64,000 nucleotides of DNA from assembly GCA_028687545.1 (NCBI GenBank), contig JAQTZZ010000013.1, positions 1 through 64,000 of the forward strand, given 5' to 3'. The position numbers and the translations under genes were made by a program. This stretch comes from Candidatus Wallbacteria bacterium. GTDB taxonomy: Bacteria; Muiribacteriota; JAQTZZ01. Below, piece by piece: positions 1 through 9,820 of this stretch (positions are counted from its first letter, which is position 1; each line of letters begins with the position of its first letter). Under the pieces are notes generated by a model, which did not search any database, was not told the origin of the DNA, and saw only the letters and a program-made list of their open reading frames with translations.

Positions 1-2
1 TA

Positions 3-3000
3 CGGGATGTCTGGAACAGCGCAGACGGAAAGAACTGGACCCAGGTAACTAACCAGGGCCCGTTCAGCGCAAGATTTGGGACCTGCGCAGCTTATGACGG
101 CAGATTGTGGCTCTCCTGCGGGAAAACGACAGGTGGAGGAACAGTTGCCGATGTATGGTATACAAAGGATGGGGTCAGCTGGACCCAGGCTGTGTCTACT
201 GGACTCACCTCTCGATATTGCCATTCTATGACTGCTTTCAATGGCTCATTGTGGATCATTGCCGGATCTACCGGATCTGCTCCTTACCTGAATGACACCT
301 GGAATTATTATGACGCGCCTGTCTTCGGGCAACTGACAGTGCAATTGAACCCAGAAGAAGCAGTGTCATCCGGAGCAGGGTGGAGGCTGGTTGGAGAAAC
401 TGGTTGGCGCGATTCCGGAACCAATGCACAGGTGCAGGAAGGAGATGGCTACAAGCTGGAATTCAGACAGACCGGAGGGTATTGCACACCAAATGTTCTG
501 AAAGGCGTGATGCCGATTGACGGCACTGCCGAAAATGTGACGTATGCTGAATACAATCAGATCCTGAGCCATAACCTGACAGTAACGATCCTGCCGTCTG
601 GTGCAGTTTTTTCAGGAGCAGGATGGAGATTATCAGGAGAAAATCTGTGGAGAGGTAGCGGCTCAAGCGTCAGCTTGATTGAAGGCAGTACCTGTACTGT
701 GGAATATCGTGATGTGATCGGCTATAGCCAGCCTGAATCCGTGCATGGAACCATGGAGGCTGGAGATATATCTGTACCCTGCATCTATCAGGCTGTCCCG
801 TGGACCCAGGGCCAGACAGCAGGATTCGGCGGACGCTACGGTCATGGGAACATTGTCCTGAACGGGAAAATGTTCGTGATTGGCGGATACGACGGAACGT
901 ACAGACATGATGTCTGGAGCACAATCGATGGTTTGACCTGGACCAAGGAATGCGATGCTCCTTTTAGTTCCAGATACCTATTCGGCTGCACAGTTCATGA
1001 AGGTAAGATCTGGATTGCAGGCGGGAATGCTAACACCGTCCTCAAGTCAGATGTCTGGCAGAGCGCTGACGGCAAGAACTGGACTCAAGTAACTGCTGAC
1101 GGAGGATTCACAGCCAGGAGTGCTGCAGGGCTTGTGTCATTTGACGGCAAACTCTGGCTGATTGGCGGATGCATAACCGGAGGTGCTAGCAGAAATGATG
1201 TCTGGAGCAGTGTAGATGGAATTACCTGGACCAAAGAATGTGACGCTCCTTTCACAAGTCGTTTCTGCCATGGCACAGAAGTGTATGCCAATAAAATCTG
1301 GGTGGTTGGCGGATATACAACAACCAATAACACTTATTTGAAAGACGTCTGGAACAGTTCAGACGGGAAGATCTGGACTCAGGTGAGCAGCCAGAATCCT
1401 TTCAGTGTCAGGTACGGGACCTGTTCCTCATACAATGGAAGATTGTGGCTCTCCTGCGGGAAGACCTATGGAGACACGACAGTTGCAGACATCTGGTACA
1501 CGAAAGATGGAGTGAACTGGACCCAGGCTTATTCAACAGGCCTTTCTCCAAGATACTGCCATTCCATGACACCATTCAACGGATCTCTCTGGATCATTGC
1601 CGGATCTACCGGTACTACTCCATACCTAAACGACACCTGGAGTTATTACGAAGCTCCTGTGCTCGGACAATTGACAGTGCAATTGAATCCTGCTGATGCG
1701 GTGGCTTCAGGCGCAGGATGGAGGCTGACGGGTGAAAGCGGGTGGCGTAATTCCGGCACAAGCGCATCAGTGCAGGAAAGCGATGGCTACAGGCTGGAAT
1801 TCAGACAGACCGGAGGATATTGCACTCCAAATGTTCTGAAAGGCGTGATGCCGATCAACGGCACTACCGAAAATGTGACTTATATTGAATACAATCAGAA
1901 CCTGAGCCACAACTTGACAGTAGCGATCCTGCCGTCTGGTGCAGTTTCTTCAGGAGCAGGCTGGAAGCTGTCCGGCGAAAACCTATGGAGAAGCAGCGGA
2001 GCAAGCGTCAGTCTGAATGAAGGCAGCAGCTATATTGTGGAATATAGAGACATTGTCGGATACAGCCAGCCGGAAATTACTTATGGAACTATGGAAGCTG
2101 GAGATGTGACGGTAACTTGCACATATCAACCTGTATCCTGGACCCAGGGCCAGACCGCAGGGTTTGGTGGACGCTACGGGCACGGAAGCGTGGTACTGAA
2201 CGGGAAGCTGTTCGTAATCGGCGGATATGATGGAACATACAGGCGCGATATCTGGAGTACCGGTGACGGCATTGCATGGACCAAAGAATGTGATGCACCT
2301 TTTACAGCTCGATATTCTTTTGGTTGCACTGTGCATAATGGCAAGATCTGGATTGCAGGTGGAGGTGTAAGCACTGGGGTCAAGGCTGATGTCTGGCAGA
2401 GCGCTGACGGCAAGAACTGGACACAGGTAACTGCAGACGGAGGATACGGAGCAAGGAATGCAGTAGGGCTGGAATCGTTTGGAGGTAAGCTGTGGCTGAT
2501 CGGCGGATGCATAACAGGTGGTGCAAGCAAGAATGATATCTGGAGCAGTGTCAACGGAGTCACCTGGACCAAGGAGTGCGATGCTCCATTCATTAGCCGC
2601 TATTGCATGGGCACTGCAGTGTATGCCAACAAAATCTGGGTGGTAGGCGGATATACTACAACCAATAACACTTATTTGAAAGACGCCTGGAACAGCTCTG
2701 ATGGAATGAATTGGACCCAGGTGAGCGGCAGTCAGAATCCGTTCAGTGTCAGATTTGGAACCTGCACAGCATACGACGGAAGATTATGGCTCTCCTGCGG
2801 GAAGACCACAGGTGGAACAACAGTAGCAGATGTCTGGTACACAAAGGATGGAGTGAACTGGATTCAGGCTCCTACCACAGGTCTTTCTCCAAGGTATTGC
2901 CACACCATGACGGCATTCAACAACTCTTTGTGGATAATCGCAGGATCGACCGGGACCACACCATACCTGAATGATACCTGGTGCTATTTTGATGATCCGG

Positions 3001-4382
3001 ATAAGTATTTGCTGTCAGTAACAATCACACCAAGTGCTGCAATTACTGCAGGTGCGGGATGGAGCATTGACGGCGGAAACACCTGGAAGAACAGCGGAGA
3101 ATCCCCACAGGTTGCTGCTGACACCACTTTTGAGATTACATTCAAAAATGTTACAAACTACGTCACACCTGCCGGCATTGCAGCGACAATGGAGAACGAT
3201 ATCCAGGAAACAGGCAACTACCTGCCTGTTTATGGAGCACTGTGGCACCAGATCAATGGCAATGCAGAATTCTCACCACGGTATGGTGCAGGTGCAGCTG
3301 CCTTTATAAATGAACTCTGGGTCACAGGAGGATTCAATGGCACAGCTTATTACTCGGACGTCTGGCATTCTGTTGACGGCATCAGCTGGAACCAGGCTAC
3401 TGAATCTGCAGGCTTTACTCCGAGATACGGACACAGCTGCCTCTCATACAACGGCATGCTCTGGGTGATCGCAGGTTTTTCCAGTACAGGCTTGAAGAAT
3501 GATGTCTGGTGTTCAGCTGACGGCATAACCTGGACTCAGGCTATAGCAAACGCCGGATTCACTTCAAGATACGGCCAGGCCGGTTTCATCTTCAACGGCA
3601 AAATGTGGGTGACTGCGGGCTACGACTACACCGGATCATTCAAGAATGATGTCTGGTATACAACTGACGGGACTAATTGGACCCAGGCAGCAGGCAGTGC
3701 AGCTTTTGCGGCCCGCGCTTCACTCTCCGGCACAGTCTTTGCCAACCGTGCCTGGCTGATCGGAGGCATGCTGAGCCTCAATTCCAGCGCAGATGACGTC
3801 TGGAGTTCAATTGATGGCATCAACTGGTTGGAAGCTGTAAGTTCAGCCAGTATTGGCGCAAGAAGCGCATACTCTCTGGCCAGCTTTAACAGGAAGCTCT
3901 GGATTGTCGGTGGCATCAGGCCTGATCACACGATGCTGAGCGACATCTGGGAATCTGAAAATGGCTTGAACTGGATCAGGGCATCTGAATTCTCAGGCAT
4001 GTCAGCCAGATGCTCACATCAGCTGCTTTATTTCAATAACAAGATGTGGATCATTGCAGGAAACGATGGCATTCCGAGAAATGATGTCTGGTATTCTGAG
4101 CTTGAATCTCCGGCCTTCCCGGTGAATCTCTACCTTGATTCCACTGAAATCCTCGTACCTCTGGAAAGTGAATACCAGCTGCCTTGTACTGCAGAGGTTC
4201 TATACAACGGCGGCACAAATGAAGCGCACGACATCACCTGGTCTCTGACCACAGGCGGAGGGACTTTAAATGGGAATGTCTATACTGCGCCTGCTGTAGC
4301 CGATACAGCTGAACTTACTGCAACATACTCTGAGTATGATACGACGTTGACCACAGAAGTAAGAGTGATAAGCCAGGAGTAG
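3..4382 (+). CDS. Giant kelch-type beta-propeller surface protein, 5'-truncated by the window edge
   Basis: The reading frame is open to the first base, so the true start lies upstream. The visible 1459 residues hold the last two blades of one six-bladed propeller, then three complete six-bladed propellers. Each blade is ~50-56 residues with a GG-type strand and a 'DVW..xDGxxWTQ' turn. Propellers are separated by one or two ~60-residue modules with a GAGWRL...SG core, a type common in secreted bacterial repeat proteins. The C-terminus (about the last 90 residues) looks like a bacterial Ig-like domain. No enzyme motif is visible. It is probably exported and acts in adhesion or carbohydrate binding, but that is inference. 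The same GAGW and Ig-like modules recur in the protein at 9821. Confidence 0.85.
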   Translation, partial: RDVWNSADGKNWTQVTNQGPFSARFGTCAAYDGRLWLSCGKTTGGGTVADVWYTKDGVSWTQAVSTGLTSRYCHSMTAFNGSLWIIAGSTGSAPYLNDTWNYYDAPVFGQLTVQLNPEEAVSSGAGWRLVGETGWRDSGTNAQVQEGDGYKLEFRQTGGYCTPNVLKGVMPIDGTAENVTYAEYNQILSHNLTVTILPSGAVFSGAGWRLSGENLWRGSGSSVSLIEGSTCTVEYRDVIGYSQPESVHGTMEAGDISVPCIYQAVPWTQGQTAGFGGRYGHGNIVLNGKMFVIGGYDGTYRHDVWSTIDGLTWTKECDAPFSSRYLFGCTVHEGKIWIAGGNANTVLKSDVWQSADGKNWTQVTADGGFTARSAAGLVSFDGKLWLIGGCITGGASRNDVWSSVDGITWTKECDAPFTSRFCHGTEVYANKIWVVGGYTTTNNTYLKDVWNSSDGKIWTQVSSQNPFSVRYGTCSSYNGRLWLSCGKTYGDTTVADIWYTKDGVNWTQAYSTGLSPRYCHSMTPFNGSLWIIAGSTGTTPYLNDTWSYYEAPVLGQLTVQLNPADAVASGAGWRLTGESGWRNSGTSASVQESDGYRLEFRQTGGYCTPNVLKGVMPINGTTENVTYIEYNQNLSHNLTVAILPSGAVSSGAGWKLSGENLWRSSGASVSLNEGSSYIVEYRDIVGYSQPEITYGTMEAGDVTVTCTYQPVSWTQGQTAGFGGRYGHGSVVLNGKLFVIGGYDGTYRRDIWSTGDGIAWTKECDAPFTARYSFGCTVHNGKIWIAGGGVSTGVKADVWQSADGKNWTQVTADGGYGARNAVGLESFGGKLWLIGGCITGGASKNDIWSSVNGVTWTKECDAPFISRYCMGTAVYANKIWVVGGYTTTNNTYLKDAWNSSDGMNWTQVSGSQNPFSVRFGTCTAYDGRLWLSCGKTTGGTTVADVWYTKDGVNWIQAPTTGLSPRYCHTMTAFNNSLWIIAGSTGTTPYLNDTWCYFDDPDKYLLSVTITPSAAITAGAGWSIDGGNTWKNSGESPQVAADTTFEITFKNVTNYVTPAGIAATMENDIQETGNYLPVYGALWHQINGNAEFSPRYGAGAAAFINELWVTGGFNGTAYYSDVWHSVDGISWNQATESAGFTPRYGHSCLSYNGMLWVIAGFSSTGLKNDVWCSADGITWTQAIANAGFTSRYGQAGFIFNGKMWVTAGYDYTGSFKNDVWYTTDGTNWTQAAGSAAFAARASLSGTVFANRAWLIGGMLSLNSSADDVWSSIDGINWLEAVSSASIGARSAYSLASFNRKLWIVGGIRPDHTMLSDIWESENGLNWIRASEFSGMSARCSHQLLYFNNKMWIIAGNDGIPRNDVWYSELESPAFPVNLYLDSTEILVPLESEYQLPCTAEVLYNGGTNEAHDITWSLTTGGGTLNGNVYTAPAVADTAELTATYSEYDTTLTTEVRVISQE
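103..2990 (+). repeat. ~1.34-kb tandem repeat within the kelch gene
   Basis: The motif starting at 103 (gattgtggctctcctgcggg) recurs at 1441 and, with one change, at 2782, giving periods of 1338 and 1341 bp (446-447 codons). Each unit encodes two GAGW modules plus a six-bladed propeller. Units remain very similar at the DNA level, which implies recent duplication or gene conversion and makes this stretch prone to assembly collapse. Confidence 0.85.
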
Positions 4383-4444
4383 TAACCTTGTGATAGCTAC
4401 CAAAATATTGAAGAGGTGAAAGTCATGATAACTGGAGCAATCCT

Positions 4445-5365
4445 ATGAAAAAATTTGTGGTGACAGGCGGGGCCGGATTCATCGGGTCCGCACTGGTAAA
4501 ATTCCTGAAAAAGCAGGAACCTGACAGCAAAATCGTGGTCGTGGACAATCTGAGCACAGGCAGAATCGACAATCTTTTCGAGATCACCGGGCAGTATGAC
4601 ATGGAGCGCCTTGACATCCGGGAGTTTGAAAAGCTGGGCCGGGTGTTTTACGGCGCTGAGGCAGTCTTCCATCTGGCGGCCCTGCCGTCCGTGCAGATGA
4701 GCATCGAGGATCCTGTGCTCACTCAGGCCGTGAATCTCGGAGGAACCCTCAATGTGCTTGAAGCTTCGCGGAGGAACAAGGTGAAGAAAGTCGTGTTTTC
4801 CTCCTCCTGCGCAATCTACGGAGACGGCGAAAACCTGAGCGAAACGGCTCCGGACAGGCCGCTGTCGCCATATGCGCTTCAGAAGCTGGCCTCCGAGAAG
4901 TACTGTCAGCTCTATCATGAATTATTTAAACTGCCTACTGTCTGCCTGAGATACTTCAATGTCTTTGGTCCGGGCCAGGACCCCAAGTCCGACTATGCGG
5001 CAGTGATCCCCAGATTCATTACTGCAGCCAAGGTCGGAGAACAGCTGCGGATTTTCGGGGATGGAGAACAGACCAGAGATTTCATCTATCTGAAAGACAT
5101 ATTGCGGGCGAATATCACGGCTTTGAAAAAGGAAGCTGACGGAGGGATTTTCAATGTAGGCAGCGGCACAGCTGTCTCGATCAATACACTCGCTCAGACG
5201 ATTCTTTCGCTGACAGGCAGTAAGTCGGAAATCAAGCATGAGCGCCCGCGCCCTGGAGATATCAGGCATTCTCTCGCCAGAGTGGAAAAAGCCGCAGCCG
5301 CGCTTTCATTTAAAACAGAAGTCTCCCTCAGCGAGGGACTGAAGCGCATGATCGAGAGATTTTGA
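4445..5365 (+). CDS. NAD-dependent sugar-nucleotide epimerase/dehydratase (UDP-glucose 4-epimerase-like)
   Basis: Extended short-chain dehydrogenase of 306 residues, the normal family length. The N-terminus carries the NAD-binding TGGAGFIGS loop at residues 7-15, followed by VVDNLSTG. The catalytic region shows SSSCAIYG (the Ser) and SPYALQK (the YxxxK pair) around residue 140. A C-terminal RPGDIRHS stretch matches nucleotide-sugar binding in GalE/WbpP-like enzymes. A GGAG ribosome site precedes the ATG. The substrate cannot be fixed from sequence; UDP-glucose, UDP-GlcNAc or a related sugar for surface polysaccharide is likely. It stands alone between the kelch gene and a secreted hypothetical protein. 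Confidence 0.9.
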   Translation: MKKFVVTGGAGFIGSALVKFLKKQEPDSKIVVVDNLSTGRIDNLFEITGQYDMERLDIREFEKLGRVFYGAEAVFHLAALPSVQMSIEDPVLTQAVNLGGTLNVLEASRRNKVKKVVFSSSCAIYGDGENLSETAPDRPLSPYALQKLASEKYCQLYHELFKLPTVCLRYFNVFGPGQDPKSDYAAVIPRFITAAKVGEQLRIFGDGEQTRDFIYLKDILRANITALKKEADGGIFNVGSGTAVSINTLAQTILSLTGSKSEIKHERPRPGDIRHSLARVEKAAAALSFKTEVSLSEGLKRMIERF

Positions 5366-5373
5366 AGAAAACC

Positions 5374-5457
5374 TTAAAATATCAGCAGACTAAGTGAGAA
5401 GAACAGAAATACACTTGCCAGTATCAGATTCGCTAGTATCGGATTTTGTTTCAACAT
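5374..5457 (-). CDS. Possible 27-residue single-membrane-span peptide
   Basis: An ATG frame in the gap between 5365 and 5627 encodes 27 residues with an uninterrupted hydrophobic run (ILANLILASVFLFF) and a TAA stop. A slightly longer version from an in-frame GTG is possible. No convincing ribosome site was found. The frame may be chance, so this is listed only as a candidate. The rest of the 5365-5627 gap shows nothing else recognisable. Confidence 0.2.
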   Translation of the reverse strand: MLKQNPILANLILASVFLFFSLSLLIF

Positions 5458-5626
5458 GTTTTTCCACACCAGCTTTCAAAAAGCTTAAATTGATCAATTC
5501 TGCATAATTTATGCCAAGACATTTCATCTGTCAAGACAAAAAATGGACCGCAGACCTGAACTTGTTTTGATATTTTACGATAACTATTAAGAGAGTTAAA
5601 AAATCGGACTGAAACGAGGAGACAAT

Positions 5627-6064
5627 ATGAATTTTAAAATGTGGGTTCTGATATTTTTCGCAGTTCCGGCTCTTTTGGGATTTACCTCACAGAAACCGGC
5701 TGATACCGGCAATTCGCAGCCTCAGGTAAATCAGAAAGTCAGAAAATCCACCCAGACGGTCGAAATCGGAGTCATACGGGGGAAAACTTTTTCAACTCTG
5801 GATGAACTTCTGCAGGGAGTTCTGAAGAAGCATCATGCCTATATCAAATCCCTGAAGAAAGATAAATCCGGAAGATATCAGCTGGATGCCATAGCCTGCT
5901 CATCAACGATCAAGAGCGTGAGCGGTTTTTATACTGATCTTTCAGATTCGAAGCAGGTCAGCGAGATTTTTCTCAGGCAGGCCAGCAAGCTTTCTGATCA
6001 CAGCTGGGAGTTCTGGCTGGAATTCAGGAGTGAGCTTCCGGCAGTGAAGATCTGCACAAAATAA
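5627..6064 (+). CDS. Secreted protein of unknown function
   Basis: 145 residues preceded by a good ribosome site (acgaggaga). The N-terminus (MNFKMWVLIFFAVPALLGF) is a typical signal peptide with likely cleavage near residue 20-25, so the product is probably periplasmic or exported. The mature part is basic in the middle with two Cys (about residues 90 and 142) that could form a disulfide. No family is recognised. It is followed after 15 bp by the membrane protein at 6080 and may share its transcript. Confidence 0.6.
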   Translation: MNFKMWVLIFFAVPALLGFTSQKPADTGNSQPQVNQKVRKSTQTVEIGVIRGKTFSTLDELLQGVLKKHHAYIKSLKKDKSGRYQLDAIACSSTIKSVSGFYTDLSDSKQVSEIFLRQASKLSDHSWEFWLEFRSELPAVKICTK

Positions 6065-6079
6065 TGTACAATATCTTTT

Positions 6080-7012
6080 GTGGCTAAGAAAGTCAGTTTC
6101 CTAGATAAATTCCAGTTCGTATTCGGTACCGCTCTTTTCTGTTTCTGCATTTTTCTACTGGTGCGGTCTCTGGGACATTTCCGTTACCGTGACATCATGC
6201 GGGAGATCGGCAATCTCCCGCTTGAAAATATTCTGCTGGCAGTTATTTTAACATTCGCCAACTTCATGGAATTTATCGTTTATGATTTCCTGGCGATCAG
6301 GAATTTTCAGCACAAGGTAGGGACCCGCAGCCTGGTTTTCGGGACTTTCGTAAGTTTTTCGGTGGTGAACACAGCCGGTTATTCGTTGATCACAGGCTCA
6401 ACCCTGCGCCGCTTCCTGTATCGTGATGCGCAGCTGACTTATCTTGACTGCCTGAAAATAGTGGTTTTCAACGGTATCACATTATTATTGGGCTTGATCC
6501 TGATGAACGGGATCGGATTTTTGTTAAACGGAGGTTATATAGCCGGCAGGCTGCAGATCCCGAAATCCAATGTCCAGGTCGCTGGTTTCGTATTTTTGCT
6601 GATGATCTGCCTGTATGTTCTGGCAACAATATTCTATAAGAAGCCTTTAATCATCAAGACTGCTGAATTCAGACTGCCTTCACCGGCAGTGACTCTCGGG
6701 CAGTTCCTGCTGGGTGCGCTTGATCTACTGCTGATCGGTTCGGTCCTCTACTGCTTGCTGCCCGCCAGATTCAATCCCTCATTTTTTCAGTACTTCAGTG
6801 TTTTCCTGCTTTCCTTCCTCTCCGGAATCATCAGCACTGTTCCCGGGGGTCTGGGAGTGTTCGAACTGTGCATGGTTTATTTCCTTTCCCCGCATTTGTC
6901 GCAATCGGCGATTCTGGGTTCTTTACTCGCTTTCAGGGGGATCTATTACCTGTTTCCCCTGCTGCTGGGGCTGGCCACTTTCACGATCCACGTGCTTGTG
7001 ACAAAAAAGTGA
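6080..7012 (+). CDS. MprF/YbhN-type (UPF0104) lysylphosphatidylglycerol synthase-like membrane protein
   Basis: 310 residues with about eight hydrophobic segments. The signature STVPGGLGVFE near residue 255 is the hallmark of the integral-membrane flippase-like domain found at the N-terminus of MprF and in stand-alone YbhN/UPF0104 proteins. The C-terminal aminoacyltransferase domain of full MprF is absent, so lysyl-lipid synthesis is not expected. A role in lipid or polyprenyl-linked transport is the family-level guess. It starts with GTG and has no strong ribosome site. The YkvA-like gene follows 9 bp later, suggesting a two-gene unit. Confidence 0.75.
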   Translation: MAKKVSFLDKFQFVFGTALFCFCIFLLVRSLGHFRYRDIMREIGNLPLENILLAVILTFANFMEFIVYDFLAIRNFQHKVGTRSLVFGTFVSFSVVNTAGYSLITGSTLRRFLYRDAQLTYLDCLKIVVFNGITLLLGLILMNGIGFLLNGGYIAGRLQIPKSNVQVAGFVFLLMICLYVLATIFYKKPLIIKTAEFRLPSPAVTLGQFLLGALDLLLIGSVLYCLLPARFNPSFFQYFSVFLLSFLSGIISTVPGGLGVFELCMVYFLSPHLSQSAILGSLLAFRGIYYLFPLLLGLATFTIHVLVTKK

Positions 7013-7021
7013 AGTGATTTA

Positions 7022-7312
7022 ATGGGTTTCAGATCCTGGATCAGAGAAAAGTCCGCTCAGTTGAAGACACGGATCAGGGTCATTTCCGTCGCTGCCCGCG
7101 ATCCGAGGACTCCATGGTATGCCAGGATGCTGGCGCTGACCGCAATCGGTTACGCTCTCTCCCCGATCGACCTGATACCGGATTTCATACCTGTGCTTGG
7201 ACAGCTTGATGATCTGATCATAGTCCCGCTGCTTCTTTATTTTGCAGTGAGGCTGATTCCACGGGAAGTGATGGCAGAGGCCGAAAAAATGGTCTCAGAA
7301 CCTGCTCCATAA
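7022..7312 (+). CDS. YkvA/DUF1232 family small membrane-associated protein
   Basis: 96 residues. The central segment YALSPIDLIPDFIPVLGQLD is the diagnostic DUF1232 (YkvA) motif, followed by a hydrophobic helix (DLIIVPLLLYFAVRLIP). Family members are short, widespread and of unknown biochemical function. The gene starts 9 bp after the MprF-like membrane protein and is very probably co-transcribed with it, consistent with an envelope-related role. The 93 bp downstream are AT-rich and lead to the permease gene. Confidence 0.85.
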   Translation: MGFRSWIREKSAQLKTRIRVISVAARDPRTPWYARMLALTAIGYALSPIDLIPDFIPVLGQLDDLIIVPLLLYFAVRLIPREVMAEAEKMVSEPAP

Positions 7313-7405
7313 GTCTGCTTCAGTCTGACAATTTTGCACTGGATTTTTTATAAATATCTGATACATTATTACAAATTATAAAAATACAGAAATTGAGGAG
7401 GGCAG

Positions 7406-8890
7406 GTGCAGGCGATTTTCCGCACTAAGAGTGTTGATCAGCTGGTCAGCGATACCCGGGAAAAAGGGCAGATTCTGAAGAAGGTTCTGGGTCCGATGGA
7501 TGTCACAATGATTGGAATTGGTGCCATTATCGGAGCAGGAATATTCACGATGGTGGGCCGCGCAGCAGTCGGATCCGCCGATGGATCCGTGACTGGTGCC
7601 GGACCTGCATTGATTATTTCATTTATCATCACTGCAATTGCCTGTGGCTTTACGGCATTCTGCTACGCAGAATTTGCCTCGATGGTACCTGTTTCAGGAA
7701 GCGCATACACATATTCCTATGCCACAATGGGAGAACTGGTAGCCTGGATCATCGGCTGGGACCTGATCATCGAATACGCGATAGGCAATGTGGCTGTCGC
7801 CATAAGCTGGGCAGGATATTTCAACGATTTCATCAAGAGCATCTTCGGCATGGAGATTCCGATCTGGCTCAGGATAGATTACAGGACTTTCATGCAGAAA
7901 GGGTTAGATATCAATACGGTACCTCACATCGGCGGGATTCCGATCATTTTCAATCTGGCGGCAGTTGGCATCATAGTGCTTCTGACCATTATCCTGGTGC
8001 GCGGGATTAAGGAAAGCACTCGCTTTAACGATTTCATGGTGCTGATCAAGCTTGCGGTTCTTGCGCTCTTTGTAGGTATCGGTATTTATTACTTCAAGAT
8101 TGAAAACTGGCAGCCGTTCGCTCCAGGTGGCTTTACCGGCATTCAGGTCGGTGCGGCGACAATCTTCTTTGCCTATATCGGGTTTGACGCTGTGTCAACT
8201 GTTGCGGAAGAATGCAAGGATCCGGCCAAAGATATGCCGATCGGTATCATCGGCTCTCTGGTGGTCTGTACTATTGTCTATATCCTGGTCACCATGGCCC
8301 TGACCGGCATGGTGCCTTTTGCCGAACTGCGCAACAAAATCGCCGAACCTCTGGTAGCAGGACTTGAATATAATCATGTGAGTTACAAGCTGATAGCCTT
8401 GGTTTCACTGGGCGCGATTGTGGCTCAGACTGCGGTACTGCTCGTCTTTCAGATGGGCCAGCCGCGTATCTTCTTTTCCATGAGTCGCGACGGCCTACTG
8501 CCTGAATTTTTTGGCCGTGTACACAAGAAATTTCAGACCCCGCATGTTGCCACAATCATTACCGGAGTGGTTGTCGCCATTCTTTCGGCGTTCTGCAATA
8601 TTGATGAAATGGCAGATCTATGCAATATCGGCACACTTTTTGCCTTTATTCTGGTTTGTGCAGGTGTGATGATCCTGAGGATCAAGGATCCGGATCGGCA
8701 CAGGCCCTTCAAGGCTCCAGGCGGACTTTTGTTTCCGATTCTGGGCATTCTGTTCTGCGTCTATCTCATGTTCGGGCTACCCTGGATTACTTGGAAGAGA
8801 TTCATAATCTGGCTGGTGATAGGGCTGTTGATTTACTATTCATATGGTCAGCATCACAGCAAGCTTAGAAAAAATCCAGCTGATAACTAA
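7406..8890 (+). CDS. APC-superfamily amino-acid permease (cationic amino acid transporter-like)
   Basis: 494 residues with roughly 12 hydrophobic segments. The first helix has IGIGAIIGAGIFTMVG, the unwound substrate-binding motif of APC transporters, and FFAYIGFDAVSTVAEE in the middle is characteristic of the CAT/YfnA group. The start is GTG at 7406, six bases after a GAGGAGG ribosome site. It lies alone between the YkvA-like gene and a convergent secreted-protein gene. Substrate is uncertain (branched, neutral or cationic amino acids). The following 130 bp hold no gene. Confidence 0.9.
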   Translation: MQAIFRTKSVDQLVSDTREKGQILKKVLGPMDVTMIGIGAIIGAGIFTMVGRAAVGSADGSVTGAGPALIISFIITAIACGFTAFCYAEFASMVPVSGSAYTYSYATMGELVAWIIGWDLIIEYAIGNVAVAISWAGYFNDFIKSIFGMEIPIWLRIDYRTFMQKGLDINTVPHIGGIPIIFNLAAVGIIVLLTIILVRGIKESTRFNDFMVLIKLAVLALFVGIGIYYFKIENWQPFAPGGFTGIQVGAATIFFAYIGFDAVSTVAEECKDPAKDMPIGIIGSLVVCTIVYILVTMALTGMVPFAELRNKIAEPLVAGLEYNHVSYKLIALVSLGAIVAQTAVLLVFQMGQPRIFFSMSRDGLLPEFFGRVHKKFQTPHVATIITGVVVAILSAFCNIDEMADLCNIGTLFAFILVCAGVMILRIKDPDRHRPFKAPGGLLFPILGILFCVYLMFGLPWITWKRFIIWLVIGLLIYYSYGQHHSKLRKNPADN

Positions 8891-9022
8891 TTGATTTAGA
8901 ATTTCAGGTTTGAAGTTCAGGTTCATGGGAGGATGCGAAAAACTGCCGCTTTGATCTGTTTTTCAGATGAAGTACATGTTAAGTTTGAACTTAGAGGAGC
9001 TTCCATCTGCAGAATCAGATGC

Positions 9023-9715
9023 CTAGACTTTTTTTAGATATGCGGTCAGTTCCAGCGCTTGGGTTTTATACCAGCGGCGCAGGTTGAACAAGTCGCGGTT
9101 TTTGTCTATATTGAATTGATTCTCAGTGCATTTAAGATGGCGGTAAACCCACCACTCCAGTTGATTCACGACTGATTTTGTGTCTGAGTCGATCAGCGGA
9201 AAATTGAAATTCTGGCCTGAACCTTCGAGCATGTAATTGATCTGATAGAGTTCCGGCCTGAGTTCCGGATAATTCGGAAAAACAGCCAGAAATTCATTCT
9301 TCATTTTCAACAGCAGGGTACCATATCCGAAGCGGAGATTGACGTCCTTTTCCATGAAACGGGTTTTAATTTCATTATATGGGGAATAATCGCCCTTGAT
9401 CATCCTGTCGATGATCCGGGAGGCGAGATTGTCGGTTTCCCTGTCAATCTCTGCAGCTGTCAGGGAGTATCCTGCCTGAACCCTGGCTGTCTCTGCCGGT
9501 ATTTTCTGCTCCAGCAGTAAGAGATGCGCAGAGATCTGAATCAGGCTTTCAGTGAGATCCATTTTGTTACGGATGTCCAGCGCTCCGTTATCATCCTGCA
9601 CCGGCTTTGTGTAGCGGTAATTTTTAATGTCAGAGAAAAAGGGCCGGCCCGGAGGGTCGGCGGAAGACTGGAGAATAGAGACAATTAACCAAAAAAATAA
9701 AACCGCACCCTTCAT
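9023..9715 (-). CDS. Secreted helical protein of unknown function
   Basis: 230 residues with a clear N-terminal signal peptide (MKGAVLFFWLIVSILQSSA), so it is likely periplasmic. The mature part is mostly charged and helical, with aromatic residues clustered near the C-terminus (LEWWVYRHLK, LRRWYKTQALELTAYL). No catalytic motif or known family is recognised. It is transcribed divergently from the secreted protein at 9821, sharing a ~105-bp intergenic region. Confidence 0.65.
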   Translation of the reverse strand: MKGAVLFFWLIVSILQSSADPPGRPFFSDIKNYRYTKPVQDDNGALDIRNKMDLTESLIQISAHLLLLEQKIPAETARVQAGYSLTAAEIDRETDNLASRIIDRMIKGDYSPYNEIKTRFMEKDVNLRFGYGTLLLKMKNEFLAVFPNYPELRPELYQINYMLEGSGQNFNFPLIDSDTKSVVNQLEWWVYRHLKCTENQFNIDKNRDLFNLRRWYKTQALELTAYLKKV

Positions 9716-9820
9716 GGCGCCTCCAATGCAGGCTTTTATATGTTATCGCATGAATATCCGGCGTAATCAAATAGGGGTGAACAGTTGAAAATCCACTGTG
9801 TTTCCGCTACCATCCAGGAT

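Noticed and set aside
2174-2593. Antisense frames repeated in the kelch gene
   Set aside because: They recur because the sense repeats recur; they are mirror frames of blade codons.
6080-7012. Calling this gene mprF
   Set aside because: Only the flippase-like membrane domain is present; the lysyltransferase domain is missing.
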